DNA of 64,000 nt from Acidimicrobiales bacterium (lineage in GTDB: Bacteria > Actinomycetota > Acidimicrobiia > Acidimicrobiales > SKKL01). Numbering within the stretch: position 1 is the stretch's first letter; each line of letters begins with the position of its first letter. The position numbers and the translations under genes were made by a program. Of this stretch, positions 8,160-18,700 are shown in pieces. The stretch spans positions 62,001 to 126,000 of the forward strand of contig JAXHLR010000009.1 in NCBI GenBank assembly GCA_034521975.1, written 5' to 3'. The notes beneath the pieces were generated by a model. That model worked only from the letters and a program-made list of their open reading frames with translations, did no database searches and had not been told where the DNA came from.

Positions 8160-9280
8160 ACCGTCGTCGCTCGGTCTCCACACTCGAGCCCCGGTTGCAG
8201 AGCGACAGCGCGCACCTGCTCGAGGTGCGCGACCTCAAGACGCACTTCATCACCCCGCTCGGTCGGGTGCGTGCCGTCGACGGGGTCAGCTTCGATCTCG
8301 AGCGGGGCAAGACCCTCGGCATCGTCGGCGAATCCGGCTCGGGGAAGACGGTGCTGTCGCGGTCGGTCATGAACCTGCTTCCGCGCAGCAACGTGGTCCG
8401 CGACGGCAGCGTGGTCTTCGAAGGCCGCGACATCACCAGGCTGAGCCCCAAGGCGATGCGCGACATCTGGGGCATCGAGGTCGCCATGGTCTTCCAGGAC
8501 CCGATGACCTCGCTCAACCCGGTGGTCAAGGTCGGTCGCCAGATCACCGAGTCGCTCCGCTTCCACCTCGACCTCAACAAGCAGGAGGCCCGCGACACCG
8601 CCATCGCCCTCCTGCACTCGGTCAACATTCCCGAGCCCGAGAAGCGCATCGACGAGTATCCGCACCAGCTCTCGGGTGGGATGCGACAGCGCGTCACGAT
8701 CGCCATCGCACTGGCGTGTGGCCCCAAGCTGTTGATGGCGGACGAACCGACGACCGCCCTCGACGTCACGGTGCAGGCCCAGATCCTCGAGTTGCTGGCC
8801 AGGCAGCAGCGCGAGCGTGACATGGGCATGGTCCTGGTGACCCACGATCTCGGTGTGGTTGCCGGTCGGACCGATGAGATCATCGTGATGTACGGCGGGA
8901 AGGTGGTCGAGAAGGCGCCGACCCCGGTGCTGTTCGCCCACATGCGGATGCCCTACACCGAGGCGTTGCTGAACTCGATCCCCCGCCTCGAGAGTCGCAG
9001 TCACACACGGCTCAAGGTGATCGGCGGACGTCCGCCCGACCTCATCAACCCGCCGAAGGGGTGCACGTTCAGTCCACGGTGCCCCTACGCCCAACCGAAG
9101 TGCCACGAGGAGGAACCCCCGCTCGTCGAAGCCGACTCGCCCGGGCACCAGTTCGCCTGCTGGTTCCCCGTCGGGACCCCCGAGAATCGGGCCGCCTTCG
9201 AGCGCAACATCGAGGTCGGGCTCCCGCAGACCCTCGTGACCCTGGAAGAGAACCCGACGGAGGCTTCACATGGCCGGTAG
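8156..9280 (+). CDS. Oligopeptide/dipeptide ABC transporter ATP-binding protein (OppD/DppD-type)
   Basis: A 374-residue ATPase of the peptide-uptake family. Walker A is GESGSGKT, the signature is LSGGMRQRVTIA and Walker B is LLMADEPTTALD. The C-terminal extension has the family's Cys-rich motif GCTFSPRCPYAQPKC, which marks OppD/DppD rather than a generic ATPase. ATG 8156 has AGGAG eight bases upstream; the frame extends further up, but without family similarity. It overlaps the OppF-type gene by 11 bases. No permease or peptide-binding protein gene lies next to the pair, so the ATPases must serve a transporter encoded elsewhere. Confidence 0.92.
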   Translation: MNRRRSVSTLEPRLQSDSAHLLEVRDLKTHFITPLGRVRAVDGVSFDLERGKTLGIVGESGSGKTVLSRSVMNLLPRSNVVRDGSVVFEGRDITRLSPKAMRDIWGIEVAMVFQDPMTSLNPVVKVGRQITESLRFHLDLNKQEARDTAIALLHSVNIPEPEKRIDEYPHQLSGGMRQRVTIAIALACGPKLLMADEPTTALDVTVQAQILELLARQQRERDMGMVLVTHDLGVVAGRTDEIIVMYGGKVVEKAPTPVLFAHMRMPYTEALLNSIPRLESRSHTRLKVIGGRPPDLINPPKGCTFSPRCPYAQPKCHEEEPPLVEADSPGHQFACWFPVGTPENRAAFERNIEVGLPQTLVTLEENPTEASHGR

Positions 9281-10292
9281 CGGCACCGCACACCTGCGCA
9301 CTGACCAGGACCCGCTGATCAGCGTCGAGCACCTCACCGTGGAGTTCCCGTTGAAGAAGGGGCTCAAGGTCCACGCCGTGTCCGACATCAGCTTCGACAT
9401 CCTCGAGGGCGAGACGCTCGGGCTGGTGGGCGAGTCCGGGTGTGGCAAGTCGACGACGGGCCGCGCGCTGATGCAGCTTCCCCGCCCCACCAGCGGCACC
9501 GTGACCTTCCGCGGCCAGGACATGACCGAGCTCGACGCCGAAGCGATCCGGCGGTTGCGTCCCGAGATCCAGATGATCTTTCAGGACCCCATCTCATCGC
9601 TCAACCCCCGCCGGCGCATCGGTGATGTCATCGCCGAACCTCTCGCCATCTGGGGTCGCGGCGACGCCAAGGAGCGAGCGAAGGTCGTCGACCACGTTCT
9701 GGCATCGGTAGGCCTCAATCCCGAGGTCGCCAGGACCAAGCGGGCCCACGAGTTCTCCGGCGGTCAGTGCCAGCGCATCTCCATCGCCCGGGCCCTCGTG
9801 CTCGACCCCAAGGTGATCATCTGTGACGAACCGGTGTCCGCGCTCGACGTGTCGGTGCAGGCCCAGATCCTCAACCTGCTCGAGGACATGAAGGCCGAGT
9901 ACCAGCTGACCCTCGTCTTCATCGCCCACGACCTGGCGGTGGTCAAGAACGTCAGCGACCGCGTCGCGGTGATGTATCTCGGAAAGATGTGCGAGGTCGG
10001 ACGACCCGACACCATCTACGAACGCCCCGCCCATCCCTACACCGAAGCGCTCCTCACCTCGATCCCGGTTCCGGACCCCACGGTGAGCCCCGAATCCCGC
10101 GACACGATCAAGGGGGAGCTGCCCTCGCCGATCATGCCGCCCAGCGGCTGTCGGTTCCGCACTCGGTGCCCTCGTGCCGAGGATCGGTGCGCCCAGATCG
10201 AACCCACGATGCGCCGGGTCGGTGATGATCACTGGGCGGCATGCCACTACCCCCTCATCCCGGTCGTCGAGGAGCCCGCCGCCACGACCTGA
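9270..10292 (+). CDS. Oligopeptide/dipeptide ABC transporter ATP-binding protein (OppF/DppF-type)
   Basis: A 340-residue partner ATPase. Walker A is GESGCGKSTTGRAL, the signature is FSGGQCQRISIARAL and Walker B is VIICDEPVSALDVS. The C-terminal oligopeptide motif CRFRTRCPRAEDRC is present. The start overlaps the OppD-type gene by 11 bases, so the two products are probably made in equal amounts and form the usual heterodimeric motor. The order D then F is the normal order at the end of opp/dpp operons, but here the B, C and A genes are missing upstream. Confidence 0.92.
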   Translation: MAGSGTAHLRTDQDPLISVEHLTVEFPLKKGLKVHAVSDISFDILEGETLGLVGESGCGKSTTGRALMQLPRPTSGTVTFRGQDMTELDAEAIRRLRPEIQMIFQDPISSLNPRRRIGDVIAEPLAIWGRGDAKERAKVVDHVLASVGLNPEVARTKRAHEFSGGQCQRISIARALVLDPKVIICDEPVSALDVSVQAQILNLLEDMKAEYQLTLVFIAHDLAVVKNVSDRVAVMYLGKMCEVGRPDTIYERPAHPYTEALLTSIPVPDPTVSPESRDTIKGELPSPIMPPSGCRFRTRCPRAEDRCAQIEPTMRRVGDDHWAACHYPLIPVVEEPAATT

Positions 10293-10353
10293 CGTGACCG
10301 GGTCGACCGGTCGGGTTCACACCGGCCGGACGGGCCCAGGAGGAGGAAGGCCG

Positions 10354-10986
10354 ATGACCCAACGGCGGGGTGGTCGCACCAGGCTCGCTCCCGAACTGCG
10401 CCGCGCCCAGATCGTCGAGGCAGCCATCGAGGTCATCGCCGGTCGTGAACCGTCCGAGGTGACCTTCGAGGAGATCGCCGACGCTGCCGGGGTGTCGCGG
10501 GCCCTGGTCTACAACTACTTCGGCGACCGCGGCGGGCTGGTCGGCGCCGCATGCATGAGGGCCTTCGACCAGCTCGACCACGCCATCACACCGGCGTTCG
10601 ATCCGGCGCTGCGCCCGGCCGAACAGGCCAGGGAGTGGATCCGACTGTGCCTGGTCTTCGCCCGGGACCACCCGGGGCCGTGGGCCATGATCAGCTCGTC
10701 GGCGGCCAGCAAGCATCCGGCGGTCCAACAAGCACGTCGGCGGCGCCTCGAAGGGCTCACCCGCAGGTGGGGTGGGACCGACCAAGCCCGCATCATCACT
10801 GCGGCGATCGGCGGGCTGTTGAACACCGCCATCACCGAGCACGAAGCGATGGGCCGACCGCTCGAGCTCGATCAGTTGGTCGACCTGCTGAGCGTCCTTG
10901 CCTGGAAGGGCTTGTCGCCCCTCATCCCCAGTGGTCTGGCCACCATCTCCCCCACAGACGACATCGAACCCACCGACCGGGTGTGA
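10354..10986 (+). CDS. TetR family transcriptional regulator
   Basis: A 210-residue regulator. The N-terminal helix-turn-helix spans about residues 12-60, with VTFEEIADAAGVSRALVYNYFGDRGGLV as the DNA-binding core, where Tyr-Tyr/Phe is the classic TetR end of the recognition helix. The rest is an all-helical ligand domain that I cannot place in a subfamily. ATG 10354 follows a very strong AGGAGGAAGG (10339-10348). It is followed 30 bases later by a cyclophilin gene and then an acyl-CoA synthetase, so a fatty-acyl or CoA-ester ligand is possible. The 61-base upstream gap contains GGTCGACC (10301-10308), too short to call an operator. Confidence 0.88.
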   Translation: MTQRRGGRTRLAPELRRAQIVEAAIEVIAGREPSEVTFEEIADAAGVSRALVYNYFGDRGGLVGAACMRAFDQLDHAITPAFDPALRPAEQAREWIRLCLVFARDHPGPWAMISSSAASKHPAVQQARRRRLEGLTRRWGGTDQARIITAAIGGLLNTAITEHEAMGRPLELDQLVDLLSVLAWKGLSPLIPSGLATISPTDDIEPTDRV

Positions 10987-11016
10987 CCCCGCCGATGAGG
11001 CATGCGACGATGGAGC

Positions 11017-11493
<477 letters not shown>

Positions 11494-11497
11494 GTAC

Positions 11498-13153
11498 GTG
11501 GAGCTCAACCTCCCTGAGATCCACGAGGCGATCGCCCGGGTCGTTCCCGACCGCGACTGCATCGTGCACCGCGACCACCATCTGAGCTGGGCCGCGGTCA
11601 CCGACCGGACCCGGCGTTTCGCCGCCCTTCTCGCCTTCAACGGAATCGGCCGCAACCGGCGGCTCGCCGACTGCGAGCCGTGGGAGTCACCGCACGACCC
11701 CGTCGCGCTCTACCTCCACAACGGGCCGGAGTACCTCGAGGCCATGCTGGCGGCGATGAAGGCCGGAGCAGCCGCGGTGAACGTCAACTACCGCTATGTC
11801 GCCGACGAGCTCCGCTACGTGCTCGACGACTCGCGGGCTCGAGCGATCGTCTACCACGAAGCTCTCAGTCCCGTGCTCGCCGAGGTGCTCGACGACCTCG
11901 AGCACCTCGACCTGCTCATCCGGGTCCCCGACGGATCGGGCCACGACCCCTTGCCGCAGAGCATCGACTGGGACGATGCGCTCGACCACGCCGACCCCGG
12001 CCTTCCCCACGAGATGGTCGAGCAGTGGAGCGGCGACGATCTGTACCTGCTCTACACCGGGGGAACGACCGGTGCGCCCAAGGGTGTGTGCTGGCGTCAG
12101 GCCGACTTCCTCGTCTCGGCGCTCGGTGTGCGGACCCGCTCCGGCGACGAGTACGACGGGATCGCCCCCATCGTCCAGCGGGCCACAGGATCAACGCTCC
12201 GTGCCCTCCCGGCACCCCCGTTCATGCACGGCGCTGCGCACTGGAACGCCATCAGCGCCTGGATCAGCGGCGGAACGGTGGTCATCCAGGACCGCACCGA
12301 TCACCTCGATGCCGCCGACCTGATCGACACGTGCGCCCGCGAGGCGGTCACGGCGCTGCAGATCGTGGGCGACTCCTTCGCCCGACCACTGATCGAGGAG
12401 CTGCGTCGGCGACCACGCGAGCTTCCTTCCCTGAGGTTCGTGACCAGTGGCGGCGCTCCCCTCACCGAGCGGACCGCCGATGAGCTGCTCGAGGTCCTCC
12501 CCGCGATCACCCTCACCGATGTCCTCGGGTCCTCCGAGAGCGGTCGGCAAGGCACCCGGTCCGCCGACGTCGACCACCACGGCGGAGAGAGCTTCACCCC
12601 GTCGAAGGGCTCGGTCGTGCTGTCCGAGGACCGGAACCGGGTGCTCGCGCCCGGAGAGCCGGAGTTGGGATGGCTGGCCCAGGGCGGGCGCGTGCCTCGC
12701 GGATACCTCGGTGACCCCGAGAAGACCGCGCAGACCTTTCCGGTCGTCGACGGTCTCCGCTACTCGGTACCCGGCGACCGTGCCCGGCTGCTCGACGATG
12801 GCAGCATCGAGTTGCACGGGCGCGACTCGGTCACCATCAACACCGGCGGCGAGAAGGTGTTCGCCGAGGAGGTCGAGGCCGCCCTCAAGTCCCACCCCGA
12901 GGTCGACGATGCCATCGTTGTCGGACGTCGGTCGCCCACCTGGGGCCAGGAGGTCGCCGCGGTGGTGGCGCTCCGTCCCGGTTCAGCGGTCACCGACGAC
13001 GACCTGCGCGCCGCCTGTGCCGCCCACCTGGCTCGCTACAAGTTGCCCAAGACCATCGTGCGGTGCGACCAGGTGGTCCGGAGCCCTGCGGGCAAGCCCG
13101 ATTACGGGTGGGCCCGAGCGCGGGTGCTCGAGGCCACCGACCTCACTCCTTGA
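11498..13153 (+). CDS. Acyl-CoA synthetase / AMP-dependent ligase
   Basis: A 551-residue ANL-family ligase. The nucleotide-binding motif is YTGGTTGAPKGVCW (about residues 185-198). LGSSESGRQGT takes the place of the usual YGxTE region, and the C-terminal domain has INTGGEKVFAEEVEAAL. The end keeps the SPAGKPDYGWAR region, with a lysine at the expected place. It resembles actinobacterial FadD proteins that activate fatty or steroid-derived acids, though the substrate is not readable. The start GTG 11498 is four bases after the cyclophilin stop. Its 3' end overlaps the convergent zinc-ribbon gene by 11 bases. It is only distantly similar to the ligase at 1851. Confidence 0.9.
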   Translation: MELNLPEIHEAIARVVPDRDCIVHRDHHLSWAAVTDRTRRFAALLAFNGIGRNRRLADCEPWESPHDPVALYLHNGPEYLEAMLAAMKAGAAAVNVNYRYVADELRYVLDDSRARAIVYHEALSPVLAEVLDDLEHLDLLIRVPDGSGHDPLPQSIDWDDALDHADPGLPHEMVEQWSGDDLYLLYTGGTTGAPKGVCWRQADFLVSALGVRTRSGDEYDGIAPIVQRATGSTLRALPAPPFMHGAAHWNAISAWISGGTVVIQDRTDHLDAADLIDTCAREAVTALQIVGDSFARPLIEELRRRPRELPSLRFVTSGGAPLTERTADELLEVLPAITLTDVLGSSESGRQGTRSADVDHHGGESFTPSKGSVVLSEDRNRVLAPGEPELGWLAQGGRVPRGYLGDPEKTAQTFPVVDGLRYSVPGDRARLLDDGSIELHGRDSVTINTGGEKVFAEEVEAALKSHPEVDDAIVVGRRSPTWGQEVAAVVALRPGSAVTDDDLRAACAAHLARYKLPKTIVRCDQVVRSPAGKPDYGWARARVLEATDLTP

Positions 13154-13355
13154 GCGCCACCGCGTTGGGCGTCACGTTCATCTTCGGCTCGTAGGCCTGA
13201 ACCTCGACCTCACGTCGAGGTCCGCCCAGGTGGTCTCGGAGTTGTCGACGGCAGCCCGCACACGGGCCGTAGAAGCGCTCGGACGCGTCCTGACCGCAGC
13301 GCGGGCACGTGATCGCCGCTTCGTCCGAGCATGCATCGAGCACGGTGGGCTCCAT
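13143..13355 (-). CDS. Small zinc-ribbon protein
   Basis: A 70-residue protein with two CxxC knuckles, CPRCGQ and CAGCRR, about 16 residues apart. This arrangement typically binds one structural zinc. The N-terminal 20 residues are acidic, and the C-terminal half (VQAYEPKMNVTPNAVALKE) has no recognisable domain. ATG 13355 was chosen as the first start close to the conserved part; GTG 13358 directly before it is equally possible. The gene converges with the acyl-CoA synthetase and overlaps it by 11 bases. The two CxxC pairs in a well-formed frame make a real gene likely. Its function is unknown; it could be a nucleic-acid or protein-binding adaptor. Confidence 0.65.
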   Translation of the reverse strand: MEPTVLDACSDEAAITCPRCGQDASERFYGPCAGCRRQLRDHLGGPRREVEVQAYEPKMNVTPNAVALKE

Positions 13356-13490
13356 CACCCGAGCATGGCACAGCCCGTCGCTGCCCTGGCGGACCTGTGG
13401 ACGACCGTCACAATCCACAGGGTTGCTCCCCTTCCTCCCCACAGGCCCGGCTCCGTACCATGCCGACAGCGACCATCAGAGGAGCCCGCC

Positions 13491-13718
13491 ATGCCTCGCT
13501 ACCAGATCACCCTCATCGACGAGTCCGTCGAGTGCATCGACGGCGCCGACGCCTACCTCCAGGAAGGGCAGATGACCACCTTCTTCGCCACCGACCGGCG
13601 CGTCGTCGACTCGTGGAGCACCCGCCTGGCCAGCTTCCGCACCGCCGACATCCGGGCGGTGCGGCGCCTCGATCACGTGCTCGCGGCCAGCGTCGAACCC
13701 ACCCGGTACACGGCCTGA
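13491..13718 (+). CDS. Hypothetical protein, 75 residues
   Basis: A small protein with no family I recognise. It begins MPRYQITLIDESVE and runs through alternating polar and hydrophobic residues that look like a compact alpha/beta fold. There is no signal peptide, membrane segment or metal motif. GAGGAG lies seven bases before the ATG at 13491, which supports translation. It stands alone between the convergent zinc-ribbon gene's promoter side and the GT-C gene 54 bases downstream, and the two upstream genes are divergent from it. A function cannot be proposed. Confidence 0.6.
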   Translation: MPRYQITLIDESVECIDGADAYLQEGQMTTFFATDRRVVDSWSTRLASFRTADIRAVRRLDHVLAASVEPTRYTA

Positions 13719-13771
13719 GGGCGCGGTGAGCAACGGGTCGACCCCCTCCTCGACGCGCTAGCTTCTTCGGC

Positions 13772-15775
13772 TTGTCCGCTGTGCCACCGCGCCGCCCCGG
13801 GTCCACCCACGCCGCCCGCGTCGTCGGCGCGCTCGTCGCTGCCCTCGGCTCGCGCCGGACGACCTTCGGGCTCGCCATCGCCGCCGCGGTCGCCGCCGCG
13901 CTGATCCAGCACCTCGTCTACCCGGCCTTCTCCTGGAACCGCGACGAACCCGTCTATCTGTGGCAGGTCGAGCTGTTGCGGCAGGGCCAGCTCAGCGGGA
14001 CCGACGGAGGGTTCCCTGCGCTGTTCCACCCGTGGCTCAGCGCCTGGCGCGACGGACAGTTCTTCACCCAGTACCCCCTGGGCTGGCCGGTCGTCATCCT
14101 CGCCGGCACCTGGATCAGCTGGCCCGGTGCCGCCATCAGTGCCGCCGCCGCACTCGCGGTCAGCGGGGTCAGCGCCCTCACCCACCAGCTGTCGGGAGAT
14201 CGTCTCCTCGCCAACGTCGCCGGGTTGGTCCTGTTGTGCTCGCCGATCTTCGCCGTGCAGGGCGGGCTCTACCTCAACTACCTGTTCACCACCGGCCTCG
14301 GCCTGTGGTTCCTCGTGCTGTTCCTCGGGGCGGTCCGGACGCGATCGCCGTGGCGTGCCGCCGCGTCCGCGATCCCGTTCGGATGGATCGTGTGCACCCG
14401 GACCTTCGACGCGGTCCTCTGGGGCAGCGTCGCCGTCGGCTACGTGGCCGTGGTCGAGCGTGGACGGTGGAACCGGCAGCTGCGCACCGCCGCCGGGTTC
14501 GTCGCGGCACTGGCTCCCTTCGTCGCCATCCAGCTCCTGCACAACCGGGCGCTCACCGGTTCGCCGTTCACCTTCCCCATCACCGCCAAGGATCCCCTCG
14601 ACACCTTCGGGTTCGGTCATCGCCGGCTCATGCCTGCGTTCGAGTCCGAGGGCTACGGCCTCCGTCGTGCGGTGGTCAGCACCGTCAAGCACGGGTTCTT
14701 CCTCCCGTGGTTCCTGGTGGGCGCCTATCTCGGCGTCGCAGTGGCTGCGGCCACGGCGTGGTTCCACCGACGCCGATCGTCCACGTGGCTCCTGGTGGCT
14801 CTGATCGTGGTGTTCCCGGTCGGCTACTTCGCGTTCTGGGGCACCTACGTCTCCTCGCTCACCGTCCGGCTCAGCGGTCCGATCTACTTCGTCCCCCTGT
14901 ACGCCCCACTGGCCATCCTCATCGCCACCGGTCTGGTGGAGCTGGCACGCCAGCGGCCGCGGGCGACGATGGCCCTGGTGATCGTGCTGGCGGTGATCAC
15001 CGTTCCGGTCACCACCGGACGGCTCGGTCTCAACCGCGAGCTCAGCCGGGCCCAGGTGGCCTGGCGCGACTCGGTCGCGGGCCTCGACGAGCCCGCGGTG
15101 GTGGTCGTGGCCGCCACCTCGTACCTCCTCTACCTCAACCCCTTCTCGGCCAACACCCCCGACATCGACGGCGACATCATCTATGCCACCAACTCGTCGC
15201 CGACGGTGATCGATCTCCTCGACGCCCATCCCGAGCGCGAGCACCTCCTCCAGCGGACGGAGCTGCCGCCGGAGCAGCTGCTCCCCTCGGAGCGACCTCG
15301 CCGGTCCAGGATCGTGCTCGAACCCATGGAGGTGATCGAGGACGAGGCCGTCCTGGTCACGGCCCGGATCGTGCCACCTCGCGACGGGGAGCGGGTCTGG
15401 GCGCACCTCGACCTCGGCGATGAGGAGACCTGGCGCTCGCTGACCTATGACTCCGAGGCCGGGACGCCCATCGAGACCTCCTGGCTGCTCGCCACCTCGG
15501 ACTCGTCTGCTTCGGTGCGAGACGATCCCGACACCGTCATGCTGCCACGGGGATATCTCACGGTCTCCTTCGGCGCGACCTTCGGCGCCGCGCCGCGCCG
15601 AACCCGGCTGACGCCGTTCGTGTTCCAGCGGTTCCACCTCCGCACCGTCGACGGGGTCGAGGTCCTGACGCCAGGTCCGAGCTTCCGCGGTCGCGAGCAG
15701 GACGACCTGCCCTTTCCCGTGCGTTGGGATGCGGTGCTCGACAATCCCGAGCTCAGCGTGGAGGTCGATCCCTGA
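13772..15775 (+). CDS. GT-C family glycosyltransferase (PMT/ArnT-like integral membrane protein)
   Basis: A 667-residue polytopic membrane protein. About ten hydrophobic segments fill residues 30-415. The first extracytoplasmic loop has NRDEPVYLWQ, where the Asp-Glu pair is the usual metal and catalytic site of GT-C enzymes that use polyprenyl-phosphate sugars. The remaining 250 residues are a soluble outer domain rich in beta-type sequence. The likely role is transfer of a sugar to an envelope glycan or protein outside the membrane. TTG 13772 lies seven bases after a TAGCTT hexamer; GTG 13781 is the alternative start. The last 23 bases overlap the end of the convergent AftD-like gene, which supports an envelope role. 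Confidence 0.8.
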   Translation: MSAVPPRRPGSTHAARVVGALVAALGSRRTTFGLAIAAAVAAALIQHLVYPAFSWNRDEPVYLWQVELLRQGQLSGTDGGFPALFHPWLSAWRDGQFFTQYPLGWPVVILAGTWISWPGAAISAAAALAVSGVSALTHQLSGDRLLANVAGLVLLCSPIFAVQGGLYLNYLFTTGLGLWFLVLFLGAVRTRSPWRAAASAIPFGWIVCTRTFDAVLWGSVAVGYVAVVERGRWNRQLRTAAGFVAALAPFVAIQLLHNRALTGSPFTFPITAKDPLDTFGFGHRRLMPAFESEGYGLRRAVVSTVKHGFFLPWFLVGAYLGVAVAAATAWFHRRRSSTWLLVALIVVFPVGYFAFWGTYVSSLTVRLSGPIYFVPLYAPLAILIATGLVELARQRPRATMALVIVLAVITVPVTTGRLGLNRELSRAQVAWRDSVAGLDEPAVVVVAATSYLLYLNPFSANTPDIDGDIIYATNSSPTVIDLLDAHPEREHLLQRTELPPEQLLPSERPRRSRIVLEPMEVIEDEAVLVTARIVPPRDGERVWAHLDLGDEETWRSLTYDSEAGTPIETSWLLATSDSSASVRDDPDTVMLPRGYLTVSFGATFGAAPRRTRLTPFVFQRFHLRTVDGVEVLTPGPSFRGREQDDLPFPVRWDAVLDNPELSVEVDP

Positions 15776-18700
15776 CCCCTCGACCGCCGGTGCGCAGCTC
15801 CCACGCCGCGGCGGCCGCGACGACCACGCCGAGCGCGGCCCACGCCACCATCGGGCGATCGAGGGGGTAGCTGGCCAGGAGGAACGCCGGCGCGGCCACG
15901 GCGGCCACGTAGCGCAGCCGTGGCCACCACCCGACCGCAACGGTGCCCAGCGCGGCGACCACTCCGACCCATGGCCGGCTGACCACGAACATGGCTGTGC
16001 CCGTTGCCGCCGCCGCCACCGCGAGCGCAACGGCCCCGGGCCGTCGGCCATCGCCGGTTGATGTGGTCGGGCTCTGGGTAGCGGCCACGGCCCCCGGCGA
16101 TGGTCGGGTGCCGATCACCAACCCCAGGCAGATCCCGATCGCGAACACCGACACCGCCAGCGCCCACCACACGATCTGCTGAGGCTCCCACCTCAGCTCG
16201 ACCGCGATGGTGCCCGCCGCGTCGGGTTCGACGAGCCAACCGTTGGCATAGCCGTTCACGAGGGTGCGGTCGCCGACCGAGAGCTCGGCTCCGGTGGCGT
16301 CGTCGGTGGCGGTGGCCGTCCATCCGTCGTTGATGCTCTGGCCCAGCACCACCCACACCGGGTTCCCGTCGCTGCGAACCGTGGCGCTCCAGGACGTGCG
16401 GCCGGCACGGACCTCGACCAGATCGGCGGGAGCGGGACCGGTCCGGCCATGATCCTCGGCGGTGGCCCCAGCCTCGGCCGGGGCGCTCAGCACCAGGCGG
16501 TCGAGGTCCAGACCCGACTCGTGGCCGGGCGTGGCAACCATCCGGTGCCGTCCCGCTCCCAGCTCGACCGCGCCATCGCAGAGCTCCACCTCCAGCCCGT
16601 CGCGCATCTGGTCCGCTCGACCGTGCACCCGCACCGCAAGTGGCTCGCCGTCGAGATCGACCAGATCGTCCCGGCATCCTGTGTCCAGGCGGTCGACATC
16701 GTCGATCCCAGGGTTCGGGCTCCCCACCTCCACCTCGCTGATGGCGACCGGCAGCGTGGCCATCGGCGCGGGATCGCCGGGCGGTGAGCTACGGCGCTCG
16801 ACGTCGATGATCTCCAATTCGAGTTCCTGGCCGGTGATCGGGTTCATCTCCAGCTCGATCCGGTGGAGCGAACCCGGGGTCCCCGGATCCGGGGAGCTCT
16901 CGAGTCGATGGGTCGCGACGATCTCGCCGTCGACGCGCAGCGCCAGCTCGGTGGGCACCGAGTGCAGCTCATCGTTGGCCACGTCGACCGACACCGACCT
17001 CGTGCTGAGCGGTTCGTCGTAGCGGACCCGGATGGATTGGCCCACCTGGGGACCGAACGCTGCGGTCCACGCCGTGTCCTCGTCGCCGTCAAAGGCCGAC
17101 GAGGCACGGGCGTCGATGTCGCCCTGCAGCCGGCTCGTGGCCTCGACCACCCCCGCCGGACGGCTGCCGAGCAGCTCATCGAGCACCGCGTCGGGAGCCC
17201 CTGGGTTGGCCCGGACGGTGCCCCCGAGGGTGAACCGCCGATCGCCGGGAAGCTCGAAGGTTCGATCCAACCACCGTTCGGCATCGGTGCGTCCCCGCGC
17301 GTAGGGGTCGTAGCGGAGGCGGGTCAACACCACGTCGAGGCGATGGTCACCGGCGTCCTGTCCGGCCCGGTCGAACAGCTCGCGGGGGAGGACCACGGTC
17401 TCGGCCAGCGAGACCCCCGGTATCTGCACCTCGGCGAAGCCCACCGCGTTGGCCAGCTCCGGTTCGAACCCCGGGTCGGACACGCCGGTGATCTCGATCT
17501 CGAACCGCTGGACCGGTTCGTCGAGGTCGAGCGGGATCGGTTGCCCGGTCGGCGATGACGAGGTGGCGTCGAGCTCGACATCCACGGGTGGCGCAGCATC
17601 GAAGTGGATGCGCACGCGCTCGACGACCCGGTCTCGGGGACCATCCTGGGGCTGGACGAGCACGATCTGGTCCGGGGCGATCGCCTCGTCGAGCGCGACC
17701 GACACTCGCTGGCCTCGGGGATCAGCCCCTCCGATGCGCCACGCCGTCGCCAGGTCGTCGTCGAAGGCGGCGAAGGCCCGGTCCTCGGGACGGGCCGCCC
17801 CGCCGGTGATGCTCGCGCTGACCTGACCACCGAGGTGCTCGACCACCGTGCGGGCGTCATCGGAACTCCCGGTGAAGGGGTCCAGGCGCACGTCGTAGCC
17901 GGTGGGTTCGATGAGCGTCTCCCCCGCACGCTCGGTCGGTCCTCGTGTGTCGCGGATGGCATAGAACCAGGTCTGGATGCGGCGACGATTCGAGTCGGTC
18001 AGGACCAGGTGGGCATCGCGGGACAGGGCGTGGTCCAGCGCGACGTCGTCGAGACCGGCCGAGTAGAGCAGTAGCGAACGCCCGTCGACGAGTCCTGCCG
18101 CCGCGGCGTCGACCACACCGTCGCCGTCGCCGGCGAGCACGATCGGGCCGCGGGAGTCCTGAACGCGGAGCACTCCCGACGCATCGGAGATCTCCAGGGA
18201 CGTGATCGGGGGAACCGGTCCATCGACCAGGGGTGGTCGGGCCCCCCGCAGCGCGGCGAAGTTCAGATGCCGTGGGTCGACCGGAGCGAGACGGCGTTCG
18301 GGCTCATTGACCGCGACGTCGCCGAAGGTCGCGAGCCCGGAGACCCCTGGCGTCGCCGGCTGGGTCAGCGCCGACCAGAGGCGATACGGCTCGGGGGCCC
18401 GGAACCGCTCGAACTGCAGGTCCGATCGGATCACCACGTCTCCGGCCCCGAACAGCCTGGCCACGGGAGCCAGCGACTCGGGTTCGACGATGCCCTCCTG
18501 CATGCGGCGGTCGAGAGCATCGAGCAGGTTCGCGGTCGCGGCCGACCCGTAGGGGAGCACCTCGCGAGCCAGGTGGGGGCGGTCGATCAGCGCCGGGAGC
18601 ACCGGCTCGACGGTGTTGCCCCAGCGGTGCGCGGCAAAGGGGCTACCGGGCACCTCGAGCACCCTCGACGGGTTGCCCGTCGGGAGCGCGCCGCGGGCGT

